Positions 1 to 7,854 of a stretch of DNA of 9,861 bases are shown here, piece by piece. Location: NCBI GenBank assembly GCA_030430875.1, contig JAUIKI010000034.1:1-9861 (forward strand), read 5' to 3'. Origin of the DNA: Gammaproteobacteria bacterium (GTDB lineage: Bacteria > Pseudomonadota > Gammaproteobacteria > Pseudomonadales > JAUIKI01). The translations under genes and the position numbers were made by a program. Numbering within the stretch: position 1 is the stretch's first letter; each line of letters opens with the position of its first letter. Under the pieces are notes generated by a model. It saw only the letters and a program-made list of their open reading frames with translations, did no database searches and was not told the DNA's origin.

Positions 1-830
1 ATGGGACGAGTAATTATATTTTGACTGAAATGACAAAAAATTCTCGTTCATTTAATGAGGTATTGCTTGAAGCGCAAAGGCTTGGTTATGCTGAATCTGA
101 TCCAAGTTTTGATATTGAGGGCATTGACGCAGCCCATAAATTAACAATTATGGCTTCCATCGCTTTTGGAATTCCGGTGCAATTTGATGCGGTTTATACA
201 GAAGGTATTTCTGCATTGTCATCAGAAGATATGCAGTATGCTGATGAGCTTGGCTATCAAATTAAGCATTTAGGTATTGCAAAATATGATGGTGGTGCTG
301 TTGAGTTACGTGTGCATCCAACCTTAATTCCAAATAATTTACTATTGGCTAATGTGGAAGGTGTGATGAATGCTGTGTATGTTCATGGTGATGCCATTGG
401 TTCCAGTCTGTCTTACGGTGCAGGTGCAGGTGCAGGCCCGACGGCATCTGCAGTAGTTGCGGATCTTGTGGATTTATCCAGACATTTTGACGGTGGTGCC
501 AAAGGATTGCCAGAACCGCTTGGATTTACGCAATTGTCAGTCCCCACTGTGTTGCCGATCACTGAGGTGACTACCAGTTATTATTTGCATCTTAATGTGA
601 ATAATAGAGTTGGAATCATGGCTGATATTACTAAACTATTCAGCGAATCTGCTATCAATATTGAAGCTTTAATTCAAAAAGACAGTCAGGCCAGCGATGC
701 CATCATTTCCATTATTATTTTAACTAATGATGTTTTAGAAAAAACTATGAATGCGCTAATTGATCGATTAATGTCAATGAATGATATTTTCGGAAAGGTT
801 GCTAAAATTCGCGTTGAACAACTATCTTAG
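1..830 (+). CDS. hom: Homoserine dehydrogenase, 3' portion (5' end outside window)
   Basis: This NADP/NAD-dependent cytosolic enzyme reduces aspartate semialdehyde to homoserine, the branch point to threonine and methionine. The frame is open to the left edge. Codons from position 3 read GTSNYIL, the conserved family motif normally preceded by Asn, and bases 1-2 fit the end of that Asn codon. The TTG at 21 and the ATG at 30 are therefore internal codons. About 275 residues are visible; relatives of about 430 residues imply that the NAD-binding Rossmann domain is missing. The catalytic-domain segment EGIDAAHKL supplies the expected Asp (codon at 126) and Lys (codon at 138). A Gly/Ala-rich turn followed by PTASAVVADL is also typical. 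The last ~80 residues form an ACT domain (YYLHLNVNNRVGIMADI), the usual site of threonine feedback control in monofunctional enzymes. thrC follows 11 bp downstream, so the two genes probably share a transcript. Confidence 0.95.
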   Translation, partial: GTSNYILTEMTKNSRSFNEVLLEAQRLGYAESDPSFDIEGIDAAHKLTIMASIAFGIPVQFDAVYTEGISALSSEDMQYADELGYQIKHLGIAKYDGGAVELRVHPTLIPNNLLLANVEGVMNAVYVHGDAIGSSLSYGAGAGAGPTASAVVADLVDLSRHFDGGAKGLPEPLGFTQLSVPTVLPITEVTTSYYLHLNVNNRVGIMADITKLFSESAINIEALIQKDSQASDAIISIIILTNDVLEKTMNALIDRLMSMNDIFGKVAKIRVEQLS

Positions 831-841
831 CAGGATTTATT

Positions 842-1921
842 ATGCAAAAACCAACACACTACACCGGTTTAATTGAAAAATATCGAGAATTTTTGCCAGT
901 CACTGACTCGACGCCAGTGATCAGTCTTTGCGAGGGTAATACACCACTCATCCAGCTGAAAAACATCCCTAAATCGCTGAAGACTCCTGTGGATATCTAC
1001 GTTAAATTTGAAGGGTTAAACCCCACTGGGTCATTTAAAGATCGAGGCATGACAATGGCTGTTACCAAAGCTGTCGAAGCAGGTAGTCAAGCGATTATTT
1101 GTGCGTCAACTGGAAATACTTCAGCAGCGGCGGCAGCTTATGCAGCACGTGCAGGGATTAAAGCTTATGTGATTATTCCAGAAGGAAAAATTGCTATGGG
1201 TAAATTGGCGCAAGCAGTCATTTATGGCGCTTGTATCATGCAAATTAAGGGCAACTTTGATGTGGGCATGCAGTTGGTCAAAGACGTTGCCGATGAAGCA
1301 GGCGTTACTATTGTTAATTCGATTAACCCATACCGTTTGCAGGGCCAGAAAACCGCCGCATTTGAAATTATTGAAGCATTAGGTGATGCGCCAGATTATC
1401 ACTGTTTGCCTGTTGGTAATGCTGGGAATATTTCTGCTTACTGGATGGGTTATTTGGAATTTTTTCAAAAAGGTTATGCGAAAAAACGTCCGAAGATGTT
1501 GGGTTTTCAAGCGGCTGGAGCAGCACCTTTTTTACTAGGGTCGCCGGTTGATAATCCAGAAACATTAGCAACAGCAATTCGTATCGGTAATCCGCAATCC
1601 TGGGATTTAGCATGGACTGCACAGCGTGAATCAAATGGTTGGTTCTCAAAACTAACCGATGATGAGATTTTGGCAATGCAGTACAAGCTTGCCTCCGAAG
1701 AAGGTGTTTTTTGTGAGCCAGCGTCAGCAGCTTCAATTGGTGGATTGTTAAAAGAAATTGATGCCGGAAAAATCGAAGCTGGTAGTAGTATTGTTTGTAC
1801 ATTAACTGGAAATGGCTTGAAAGACACTGACGTTGCTTTAAAGCAAGTTAAAGCAGAGATTCTCTCCATCGATTCAACCATGTCTGCGGTCAAGCAAGCC
1901 ATTTTGAGCCAGCAGAGTTAA
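842..1921 (+). CDS. thrC: Threonine synthase
   Basis: This PLP enzyme converts O-phosphohomoserine to threonine and phosphate, the last step of threonine synthesis, in the cytosol. The 359-residue length fits the short threonine synthase class (about 350 residues, Bacillus/Pseudomonas type), not the longer E. coli/yeast class. Visible fold-type II features are EGNTPL near residue 31, NPTGSFKDRGM with the PLP-binding lysine at K66, STGNTSAAAAAYAARAG from residue 89, and the phosphate-binding loop GNAGN at 192-196. EGVFCEPASAAS and LTGNGLKD near the C-terminus are also typical. The ATG at 842 has an AGGA six bases upstream and lies 11 bp after the hom stop, which supports a hom-thrC operon. The stop TAA overlaps an ATG (TAATG) that opens a 31-codon frame leading into hemC. 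Related PLP enzymes such as threonine dehydratase are less likely, given the EGNTPL start and the hom neighbour. Confidence 0.96.
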   Translation: MQKPTHYTGLIEKYREFLPVTDSTPVISLCEGNTPLIQLKNIPKSLKTPVDIYVKFEGLNPTGSFKDRGMTMAVTKAVEAGSQAIICASTGNTSAAAAAYAARAGIKAYVIIPEGKIAMGKLAQAVIYGACIMQIKGNFDVGMQLVKDVADEAGVTIVNSINPYRLQGQKTAAFEIIEALGDAPDYHCLPVGNAGNISAYWMGYLEFFQKGYAKKRPKMLGFQAAGAAPFLLGSPVDNPETLATAIRIGNPQSWDLAWTAQRESNGWFSKLTDDEILAMQYKLASEEGVFCEPASAASIGGLLKEIDAGKIEAGSSIVCTLTGNGLKDTDVALKQVKAEILSIDSTMSAVKQAILSQQS

Positions 1922-1996
1922 TGTCAACGGGCATCAACGATTTGTCAAATGATGTTGTTGGGCAAATGAATAGTTACTTTATGATAGATATTATCC

Positions 1997-2932
1997 ATGT
2001 CAAAACCAGTCATTAAAATTGCTACGCGTCAAAGTCCATTAGCACTTTGGCAAGCCAATTTTGTGAAAGAAAAAATACAAATATTAGCACCTGAGTTAGT
2101 GATCGAATTGCTACCAATCGTAACCAAAGCAGATAAATTTTTGGCAACTCCTTTGACAAAGATTGGAGGTAAGGCTCTGTTTGTTAAAGAGCTTGAGCAG
2201 GCCTTATTGAATGGTGAGGCTGATATTGCTGTTCATTCGATGAAAGATGTCCCTAATGATTTCCCTGATGGTCTCGGTTTGGTGTCGATTCTTGAGCGAG
2301 ATGATCCCAGCGATGCCTTTGTTGCCAATCATGTGAGTTGTTTGGATGAGTTGTCGTTGGGAAGCTGTGTTGGAACGTCTAGTCTGCGTCGGCAATCACA
2401 ATTATTAGCAAAGCGTCCTGATCTTGAAATTAAGCCGCTTCGAGGTAATGTGAATACGCGATTAGAAAAATTAGATAATGCCAAATTTGATGCCATTGTG
2501 TTGGCAACATCTGGGTTGAAGCGCTTGAATCTAGCAAATCGAATCAGCGAAAGATTTTCATCAGATGATTTATTGCCAGCGGCAGGACAAGGAGCATTAG
2601 GTATTGAGGCTAGACTTGATGATATAAAACATTGGCCATGGTTGAAAGATTTAAACCATTCCTTAACTGCTAAATGTATAACAGCAGAGCGCAGCTTAAC
2701 CCAAGCATTAGGTGGAAATTGTCAGGTGCCGATTGCAAGCTACGCAGAAATTTTTGAAGAAAACCAGGTAAGGAAAATCAAGTTACGCGCAATGGTTTCC
2801 TCTGTTGATGGAAAAACAGTGTTGAGTAGCAAAGGAGCTAGCTTGCTTGATGATGCCTCTCGGTTAGGTGTTGATGTGGCGAATGATTTGCTAGCAAAAG
2901 GAGCAAGCATTATTCTTGATGCGTTAAGATGA
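1997..2932 (+). CDS. hemC: Hydroxymethylbilane synthase (porphobilinogen deaminase)
   Basis: This cytosolic enzyme joins four porphobilinogen molecules head to tail into hydroxymethylbilane, the linear tetrapyrrole used by HemD. The 311-residue length is normal for the family. The N-terminus IATRQSPLALWQA, HSMKDVP with catalytic Asp84, SSLRRQSQL with substrate-binding arginines around 131-132, LRGNVNTRLEKL near 148, and AAGQGALGIE near 195 are all present. The dipyrromethane cofactor is attached at Cys242 in GGNCQVPIA. Asp84 and Cys242 carry the same numbers as in E. coli, which also supports the ATG at 1997. No convincing Shine-Dalgarno sequence precedes this ATG. Translation may start weakly, or may be coupled to the short frame from the thrC stop. 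This is the first gene of hemC-hemD-hemX-hemY. Confidence 0.98.
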   Translation: MSKPVIKIATRQSPLALWQANFVKEKIQILAPELVIELLPIVTKADKFLATPLTKIGGKALFVKELEQALLNGEADIAVHSMKDVPNDFPDGLGLVSILERDDPSDAFVANHVSCLDELSLGSCVGTSSLRRQSQLLAKRPDLEIKPLRGNVNTRLEKLDNAKFDAIVLATSGLKRLNLANRISERFSSDDLLPAAGQGALGIEARLDDIKHWPWLKDLNHSLTAKCITAERSLTQALGGNCQVPIASYAEIFEENQVRKIKLRAMVSSVDGKTVLSSKGASLLDDASRLGVDVANDLLAKGASIILDALR

Positions 2933-2978
2933 TGACACATCTTTGAGTTGTAACACATTGCTTTCCACAACAAAATTC

Positions 2979-2983
2979 AGGGA
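2979..2983 (+). promoter_or_regulatory. Ribosome binding site for hemD (TTG start)
   Basis: AGGGA lies eight bases before the TTG at 2992 and no ATG is available at a proper distance. The nine bases AGGGAATAA here recur exactly in front of hemX, so this site decides the non-ATG start of hemD. Confidence 0.65.
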
Positions 2984-2991
2984 ATAAGTAT

Positions 2992-3771
2992 TTGAAAAAA
3001 TCGTTAGCAAAATTAACCCTGTTAATTACTCGGCCTTTTGAGCAGGGGCATATGACGAGCAAAGTTATCGAGAGTTTAGGTGGTCAAGCAATTTTGTTTC
3101 CTTGCATCAGTATAGAAAACTTATCAGAGAAAGCAGTTCAGTTGCAAATGAGTCAATTGGAGTCAGCTGATAAAATTATCGTGGTCAGCCAGCATGCTGC
3201 CAAACAGATACGGCAATTAAATATGTTGCGTAATTTATTGCAAAGCTGGCAATCACAATGGCTGAGTGTGGGTGAAAAGACAGCTGATGAGCTGAGGGAA
3301 ATGCAATGTACTGTCATTTCACCGTCAAGTGATTCCCAAACCAGCGAGGGACTTTTGTCGCTAACTGAATGTATAAATTGCCAAAAACAAACAATTTTAA
3401 TTGTCAAAGGTGAGGGTGGTCGTGATCATTTAGCAAATGAACTTTCTAGGCGTGGTGCTTTTGTGCAGAGACTTGATGTTTATCGCCGGATTAGGCAGCC
3501 TCAAGATGTTCATTTTCAAGAACGCTATGTTTTAGTGGAAAGACTTATGCAGGCTGGAAAAATTAATGTGGCATTAGTGACAAGCGTTGAAGTTTTGCAC
3601 AGTTTAGTGGAATTATTGTTACCGCTGCGACATAAATTGGTTAACATACTATTAGTTGTGCCTTCAGAGCGTGTCAAACTTGCTGCAGAGAAGCTTGGTT
3701 TTCAATCAGTCAAGTGTGCAAAAAACGCAAGTCTTCCTGCAATGATTGAAGTTATATACGAATTTTTATGA
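2992..3771 (+). CDS. hemD: Uroporphyrinogen-III synthase
   Basis: HemD cyclises hydroxymethylbilane with inversion of ring D to give uroporphyrinogen III, the common precursor of haem, sirohaem and cobalamin, in the cytosol. The family is poorly conserved, so the call rests on three points: the 259-residue length, the N-terminal strand and loop LLITRPFEQG followed by GGQAILFPCISIE, and the position directly after hemC. Other recognisable parts are VVSQHAAKQI near residue 64, VGEKTADEL near 92, the ILIVKGEGGRDHL segment near 135 with RLDVYRRI near 160, and VALVTSVEVLHSL in the second domain. The TTG start is preferred because the next in-frame ATG, at HMTSK, would remove the first core strand. 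A 59-bp gap separates it from hemC, and hemX starts 17 bp downstream. The synthase fold is two-domain and its residues are rarely identifiable by eye, so I name no catalytic residue. Confidence 0.9.
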   Translation: MKKSLAKLTLLITRPFEQGHMTSKVIESLGGQAILFPCISIENLSEKAVQLQMSQLESADKIIVVSQHAAKQIRQLNMLRNLLQSWQSQWLSVGEKTADELREMQCTVISPSSDSQTSEGLLSLTECINCQKQTILIVKGEGGRDHLANELSRRGAFVQRLDVYRRIRQPQDVHFQERYVLVERLMQAGKINVALVTSVEVLHSLVELLLPLRHKLVNILLVVPSERVKLAAEKLGFQSVKCAKNASLPAMIEVIYEFL

Positions 3772-3776
3772 GTGTG

Positions 3777-3781
3777 AGGGA
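3777..3781 (+). promoter_or_regulatory. Ribosome binding site for hemX (GTG start)
   Basis: AGGGA lies seven bases before the GTG at 3789. The ATG at 3785 reads ATG TGT GAG TGA and stops at once, so it cannot be the start. The surrounding AGGGAATAA is identical to the site before hemD. Confidence 0.65.
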
Positions 3782-3788
3782 ATAATGT

Positions 3789-5057
3789 GTGAGTGAATCA
3801 AATAAACACCCGAGTCCATCTCAACCAACTAAACCGACTCAAGAAAAATCAGTTAAGAAACCTGAAATTAAAGTTAAAAAAAGTCCTTGGCTGCTTTGGT
3901 TGTTGAGTGGAATTAGCATAGGTCTGATCAGTTTTGCTGGATATTTATATTGGGTGGAATCTATAACGATTGGTTCATTGACGCTGAGTCGTTCAAGTGT
4001 TTCTGTGGATGCTGTATCAGCTAAGCTTGTGCAACAAAATGAGCAGTTATCAATCTATCAAAACGAGCTGATAATGCTTAGTGAAAAAATTGCTGACTTT
4101 GAAAATAACAAGCCCAATGCTGACGTTGATCAAAGCTGGAAAAATGAAGTTAGTGCGATGCAGTCTCAAGTATTGGATTTATCTAAAGAAATTGAAACGG
4201 TAAAATTAACCAATGTGAATCCTGATATAAAGGTGAGTCAACTGCAAGAAAATTATGCGTTGGCGGAAGCTGATTATTTACTAAAGCTTGCTTATCAGCG
4301 CATATTACTTCAACAAGATAGTGTGACAGCAACTCGGTTATTAACCTCGGTGGATCAATTGCTACAACAAATTGAGGAGGTTGGCATAATGCCGATCAAG
4401 GAACAAGTGAAGAGTCATTTGGTTGCCTTGCAGATGGTTCAAACAATTTCTGTTGAAGATGCCTACCTTGAGCTCAGCACGCTGTATGAAATGATGCAAG
4501 TGTTGCCTATGTTGCCAAGCCAACATTTTGAAACTGATCTTGAGCAAGATTCAAAGCTAGATTTAGCTAATGCATCGGAAAATTTATCTGAGGAGGTTGT
4601 TGCATCTAAAGCTGATTCATGGCAGGGAAAAGCAGCTGGAATTTGGCAGAAACTCGATCAGTATATTCGACTGCAACCTAGACAAGATGCACTTGATTTA
4701 ATTGTTTTACCAGAACAACAAGCATTATTGCAGATGAAATTAGATTTATTGCTGCAGCAGATAAAAATTGCTTTAATGAAGCAACACTCAAAAGCTTATC
4801 AAGCAGGATTGAGTGAGCTAGAATCAAATGTTACGCAGTTTTTTGTAGGTAGCGAGCAACGTGATCATTTGATAACAAAAATACATAAATTGAAAGAATT
4901 GGACATTCAGCTTGATCTGCCTGATTTGTTGCCGACGCTTCAAGAGATGACAAATTTTTTGCAACAAAAGCATCAAAAAAATGATGATATCCAAATTATA
5001 AAACCGACTGAAAAAAATAGCATCGTTCCTAATCGTAAGGAGTCTTTAATTCAGTGA
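3789..5057 (+). CDS. hemX: HemX family inner-membrane protein
   Basis: HemX family proteins are often labelled uroporphyrinogen-III C-methyltransferase, but nothing in this sequence resembles an SAM-binding methyltransferase, so I would not use that label. The 422 residues begin with a Lys/Pro/Ser-rich cytoplasmic stretch (1-32) and a single transmembrane helix at about 33-56. A Gln/Glu-rich coiled-coil region follows at roughly 75-145. The family segment LAEADYLLKLAYQRILL at about 158-174 is well kept, as are WQKLDQYIRLQ near 286 and LPEQQALLQMKLDLLLQQIK near 307. The topology predicts a membrane-anchored protein with a large periplasmic helical domain. The tail from about residue 395 is hydrophilic and probably disordered. 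The GTG start is fixed by the ribosome site and by the lack of any usable ATG upstream. The last 4 bp overlap hemY (GTGA), so the two are translationally coupled and probably act together. The molecular function in haem synthesis is unproven. Confidence 0.9.
   Translation: MSESNKHPSPSQPTKPTQEKSVKKPEIKVKKSPWLLWLLSGISIGLISFAGYLYWVESITIGSLTLSRSSVSVDAVSAKLVQQNEQLSIYQNELIMLSEKIADFENNKPNADVDQSWKNEVSAMQSQVLDLSKEIETVKLTNVNPDIKVSQLQENYALAEADYLLKLAYQRILLQQDSVTATRLLTSVDQLLQQIEEVGIMPIKEQVKSHLVALQMVQTISVEDAYLELSTLYEMMQVLPMLPSQHFETDLEQDSKLDLANASENLSEEVVASKADSWQGKAAGIWQKLDQYIRLQPRQDALDLIVLPEQQALLQMKLDLLLQQIKIALMKQHSKAYQAGLSELESNVTQFFVGSEQRDHLITKIHKLKELDIQLDLPDLLPTLQEMTNFLQQKHQKNDDIQIIKPTEKNSIVPNRKESLIQ
5037..5042 (+). 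promoter_or_regulatory. Ribosome binding site for hemY (inside hemX)
   Basis: AAGGAG lies within the 3' end of hemX, 11 bases before the GTG at 5054. The spacing is somewhat long, which fits partial dependence on translational coupling through the GTGA overlap. Confidence 0.5.
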
Positions 5058-6304
5058 AACGTTTTTTTATTGCATTATTGTTTTTCTTGCTATTCAGTGC
5101 ATTTCTTGTTGAGTTAATGTTGTCTGACTCTGGTGTGGTAATCATTGCATTTGGTGAAAAGCAATTATTGATGAGTGTGTGGGTGGCCTTGTTGCTTTGG
5201 TCGGCTGCTAGTTTATTAGGCTATGTCATACTTCGCTTGTTGCTATCCGTTGGCAAAGACAAGCCACGAAAAGAGTCACAATCATGGTGGCATAAACGAT
5301 CAGTTAAAAATCAACGTCGTAAATTCCAAGAAACAGCATCTCGTGGCTTTATTAATTATTTAGAAGGCCATTGGGAGGCAAGTGTTCAGCAATTAACTAG
5401 TGTTGCTGACAAAACTGATGTTCCAATTGTTTACTATTTGACTGCAGCGCATGCTGCACTTGAATTAGATGATCGAGAGAAAGCTCAGTCGTTACTCATG
5501 CAGGCTAAAAAAAATCAGCCGGAAGCTGCATTGGCCTTTGGGGTCACACAAGCTAGATTCAATATTGCAAAGCGTCAGTGGGAAAAAGCGTTAGCGGTTC
5601 TACTGAAACTACATTCTGAAGCACCTCGACAAACATTGGTGTTACGGCTTTTAGCTGATGTGTATCAAAAACTGCAAGATTGGACTGCGTTGCAATTGCT
5701 GTTACCTGAGTTACGCAAGCGTTCAGTTTTTAGCGAACAAATATTGAATCAATTGGAACGCGAAGTGTATACAAAGCTTTTTGAGGAACTCATTCAACAA
5801 GCAACACTTATTCGATCTGCCGCAGCAAATCTTGATGGCATGGCAGATAAAGTGCATCGATTACAATCCCTTTGGAAAAAGGCGCCTTCATCTGTTCAAA
5901 ATCAGCCAGCAATTTTTCAAGTGTATGTTAAAGCGCTGATTCAATTACATGCGGGTAAAAAAGCTGAAGTCGCATTAAAAGATGCAATTGATCGTCAATG
6001 GGATGATCAATTGGTATTGCTGTTTGGTTTGATGGTGACTGATCAACCAAGCAAAAGATTGGAATATGCCCAAAAATGGCTGAAGATCCACCCGAATAAT
6101 CCATCGTTGTTGCTGACGTTAGGTCGTTTGTCGTTGCAAGTTTCTGATAGCACAAAAGCAAAACATTTTTTTGAAAATAGCATTCAATTGCATGAATCCA
6201 GAGAAGCTTGCATTGAACTGGCAAAATTGTTGGTGAAAATGGGGGATATTTCAAATAGTAATCGTTATTTTCAGCAAGCTGAGCGAATTAATAGCCATCT
6301 ATAA
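5054..6304 (+). CDS. hemY: HemY family membrane TPR protein
   Basis: This is the gammaproteobacterial HemY, a membrane-anchored tetratricopeptide-repeat protein. It is unrelated to the protoporphyrinogen oxidase that shares the name in Bacillus. The 416 residues start with two transmembrane helices at about 4-23 and 40-65. The short loop between them carries DSGVVIIAFGEKQLLMSVW, which matches the HemY N-terminal domain. A basic linker with KNQRRKFQE (about 85-93) follows, then cytoplasmic helical repeats from about residue 97. EGHWEASVQQL and YYLTAAHAALELDDREKA are TPR-like, and so are LLADVYQKLQDWTALQLLLP and the C-terminal LLLTLGRLSLQVSDSTKAKH. The GTG start overlaps the hemX stop by 4 bp. 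TPR arrays usually bind partner proteins, so a scaffold role near the haem enzymes is a reasonable inference. No enzymatic motif is visible. It is the last gene of the cluster and converges on ubiD. Confidence 0.92.
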   Translation: MKRFFIALLFFLLFSAFLVELMLSDSGVVIIAFGEKQLLMSVWVALLLWSAASLLGYVILRLLLSVGKDKPRKESQSWWHKRSVKNQRRKFQETASRGFINYLEGHWEASVQQLTSVADKTDVPIVYYLTAAHAALELDDREKAQSLLMQAKKNQPEAALAFGVTQARFNIAKRQWEKALAVLLKLHSEAPRQTLVLRLLADVYQKLQDWTALQLLLPELRKRSVFSEQILNQLEREVYTKLFEELIQQATLIRSAAANLDGMADKVHRLQSLWKKAPSSVQNQPAIFQVYVKALIQLHAGKKAEVALKDAIDRQWDDQLVLLFGLMVTDQPSKRLEYAQKWLKIHPNNPSLLLTLGRLSLQVSDSTKAKHFFENSIQLHESREACIELAKLLVKMGDISNSNRYFQQAERINSHL

Positions 6305-6363
6305 AATTCAGCGCATCAGCATTTGAAATAAGTTTCAATGATAAGAAATGGTTAAAAATTTCC

Positions 6364-6392
6364 AGCTCTGCACTGGGGTTCTGGAGCTTTTT
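6364..6392 (+). terminator. Possible intrinsic terminator after hemY
   Basis: AGCTC (6364-6368) and GAGCT (6384-6388) are perfect inverted repeats, extendable by two wobble pairs, around a loop of about 11 bases and followed by a run of five T. The site lies 60 bp after the hemY stop and just before the ubiD stop on the other strand, where a terminator is expected. The stem is short, so efficiency is uncertain. A second overlapping pairing (CCAG/CTGG) is possible in either orientation. Confidence 0.45.
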
Positions 6393-6393
6393 G

Positions 6394-7854
6394 TCATAAT
6401 CCTAACTGCTCCCAAATGGCATCGATGGCTTGCTTGGTTTTCATATCTCTTTTGATGGGGTTACCCCATTCACGTTGGGTTTCTCCCGCCATTTTGTTGG
6501 TGGCATCGAATCCCATCTTGCTGCCCAACCCTGAGGTTGGTGAGGCAAAGTCAAGGTAGTCAATGGGTGTGTTGCTGATAATGGTTGTGTCACGCTCAGG
6601 GTCCATGCGTGTAGTTAGCGCCCAAATCACTTCTGACCATTGACGTATATCAATATCATCATCCACAACAATCAAAAATTTAGTGTACATAAACTGACGC
6701 AAGAAAGACCAGATACCAAACATCACTCGCTTGGCATGGCCAGGATATTGCTTTTTAATGCTGATGATTCCCAGTCGATAAGAGCAGCCTTCAGGAGGTA
6801 GATAAAAATCAATAATCTCTGGAAATTGTCGTTTTAAAATTGGTACAAAAATTTCGTTTAGGGCAACCCCTAGCATCGCTGGTTCATCAGGTGGTTTGCC
6901 AGTATAGGTGCTGAGATAAATAGGGTTGTCGCGATGAGTGATTTTTTCAATGGTAAACACCGGGAATGTTTCAATATCATTGTAATACCCGGTGTGATCA
7001 CCAAACGGTCCTTCTGGTGCCGTATCATTAGGGTAAATAAAACCTTCTAAAACAAATTCGGCGGTTGCTGGCACCAATAGCTTATTCGATAAACAACTGA
7101 CCAGTTCTGTGCGTTTGCCACGCAGCAGTCCAGCAAATGCATATTCAGATAACGTGTCAGGAATCGGTGTGACAGCAGCTAACGTGGTTGCTGGATCAGC
7201 GCCAATTACAACACTGATGGGAAAGGGTTGATCGGGGTGTTTCTGTTGCCACTCTTGAAAATCTAACGCTCCGCCACGATGTGAAAGCCATCGCATAATT
7301 ACTTTATTTTTTGCAATGACTTGTTGGCGATAAATGCCTAAATTCAAGCGTGAGCCAGATAAGTTTTGAGTGGCTACCAGTGGCCAAGTAATTAAAGGTC
7401 CGGCATCCCCGCTCCAGCAGGTTTGAATAGGAAGCTTGCCCAAGTCAATGTCATTTCCTTCTATTATATTTTCTTGACACAAACCACGGTTGACTGTTTT
7501 TGGATGCATGCGCATCACCTGTTTTAGCAAAGGAATTTTTTGCCAAGCATCTTTAAATCCTTTAGGTGGATCAGGTTGTTTTAAGTAAGCCAACAGCTCA
7601 CCGATGTCGCTGAGTTGATTGACATCTTCTACGCCCATTGCCATGGCAATGCGCTTGGTGGAGCCAAACAGGTTAGCGAGCAAAGGGAAGTCTGTGTTAG
7701 TTTTTTCAAATAGTAGTGCAGGACCTGATTTGTGCAAAACTCGTGAACAAACTTCAGTAACTTCTAGGCAGGGGTTGATAGGTAATGTGATGCGTTTCAG
7801 TTCATGGTTGTTTTCGAGCAAAGCAATAAATTCGCGCAGGTCAGAATAGCTCAT
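6394..7854 (-). CDS. ubiD: 4-hydroxy-3-polyprenylbenzoate decarboxylase UbiD
   Basis: UbiD uses prenylated FMN, supplied by UbiX, to decarboxylate 4-hydroxy-3-polyprenylbenzoate in ubiquinone synthesis, as a soluble or membrane-associated enzyme. From the chosen start the protein has 486 residues and lines up with E. coli UbiD over its length with a constant offset of four. The metal/cofactor Asn171 lies in LNLGIYRQQ, Glu237 in LSEYAFAGLLRG, and the proposed acid Asp286 in APEGPFGDHTGYY, corresponding to E. coli 175, 241 and 290. MRWLSHRGGALDFQEW and CSYRLGIISIKKQYPGHAKR are typical of UbiD. The reading frame extends to an ATG at 7893, but the extra 13 residues are unlike the family, and E. 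coli numbering favours the ATG at 7854 (MSYSDLREF). Neither start has a clear ribosome site. No ubiX or other ubi gene is visible in the window. The gene is convergent with hemY. Confidence 0.97.
   Translation of the reverse strand: MSYSDLREFIALLENNHELKRITLPINPCLEVTEVCSRVLHKSGPALLFEKTNTDFPLLANLFGSTKRIAMAMGVEDVNQLSDIGELLAYLKQPDPPKGFKDAWQKIPLLKQVMRMHPKTVNRGLCQENIIEGNDIDLGKLPIQTCWSGDAGPLITWPLVATQNLSGSRLNLGIYRQQVIAKNKVIMRWLSHRGGALDFQEWQQKHPDQPFPISVVIGADPATTLAAVTPIPDTLSEYAFAGLLRGKRTELVSCLSNKLLVPATAEFVLEGFIYPNDTAPEGPFGDHTGYYNDIETFPVFTIEKITHRDNPIYLSTYTGKPPDEPAMLGVALNEIFVPILKRQFPEIIDFYLPPEGCSYRLGIISIKKQYPGHAKRVMFGIWSFLRQFMYTKFLIVVDDDIDIRQWSEVIWALTTRMDPERDTTIISNTPIDYLDFASPTSGLGSKMGFDATNKMAGETQREWGNPIKRDMKTKQAIDAIWEQLGL

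Noticed and set aside
1368..1902. Minus-strand frames of 144 and 131 codons inside thrC
   Set aside because: They are antisense to a well-conserved threonine synthase, show no recognisable domain and have no supported start.
5928..6254. Minus-strand frame of 108 codons inside hemY
   Set aside because: It lies opposite conserved TPR coding sequence and its translation has no coherent features.
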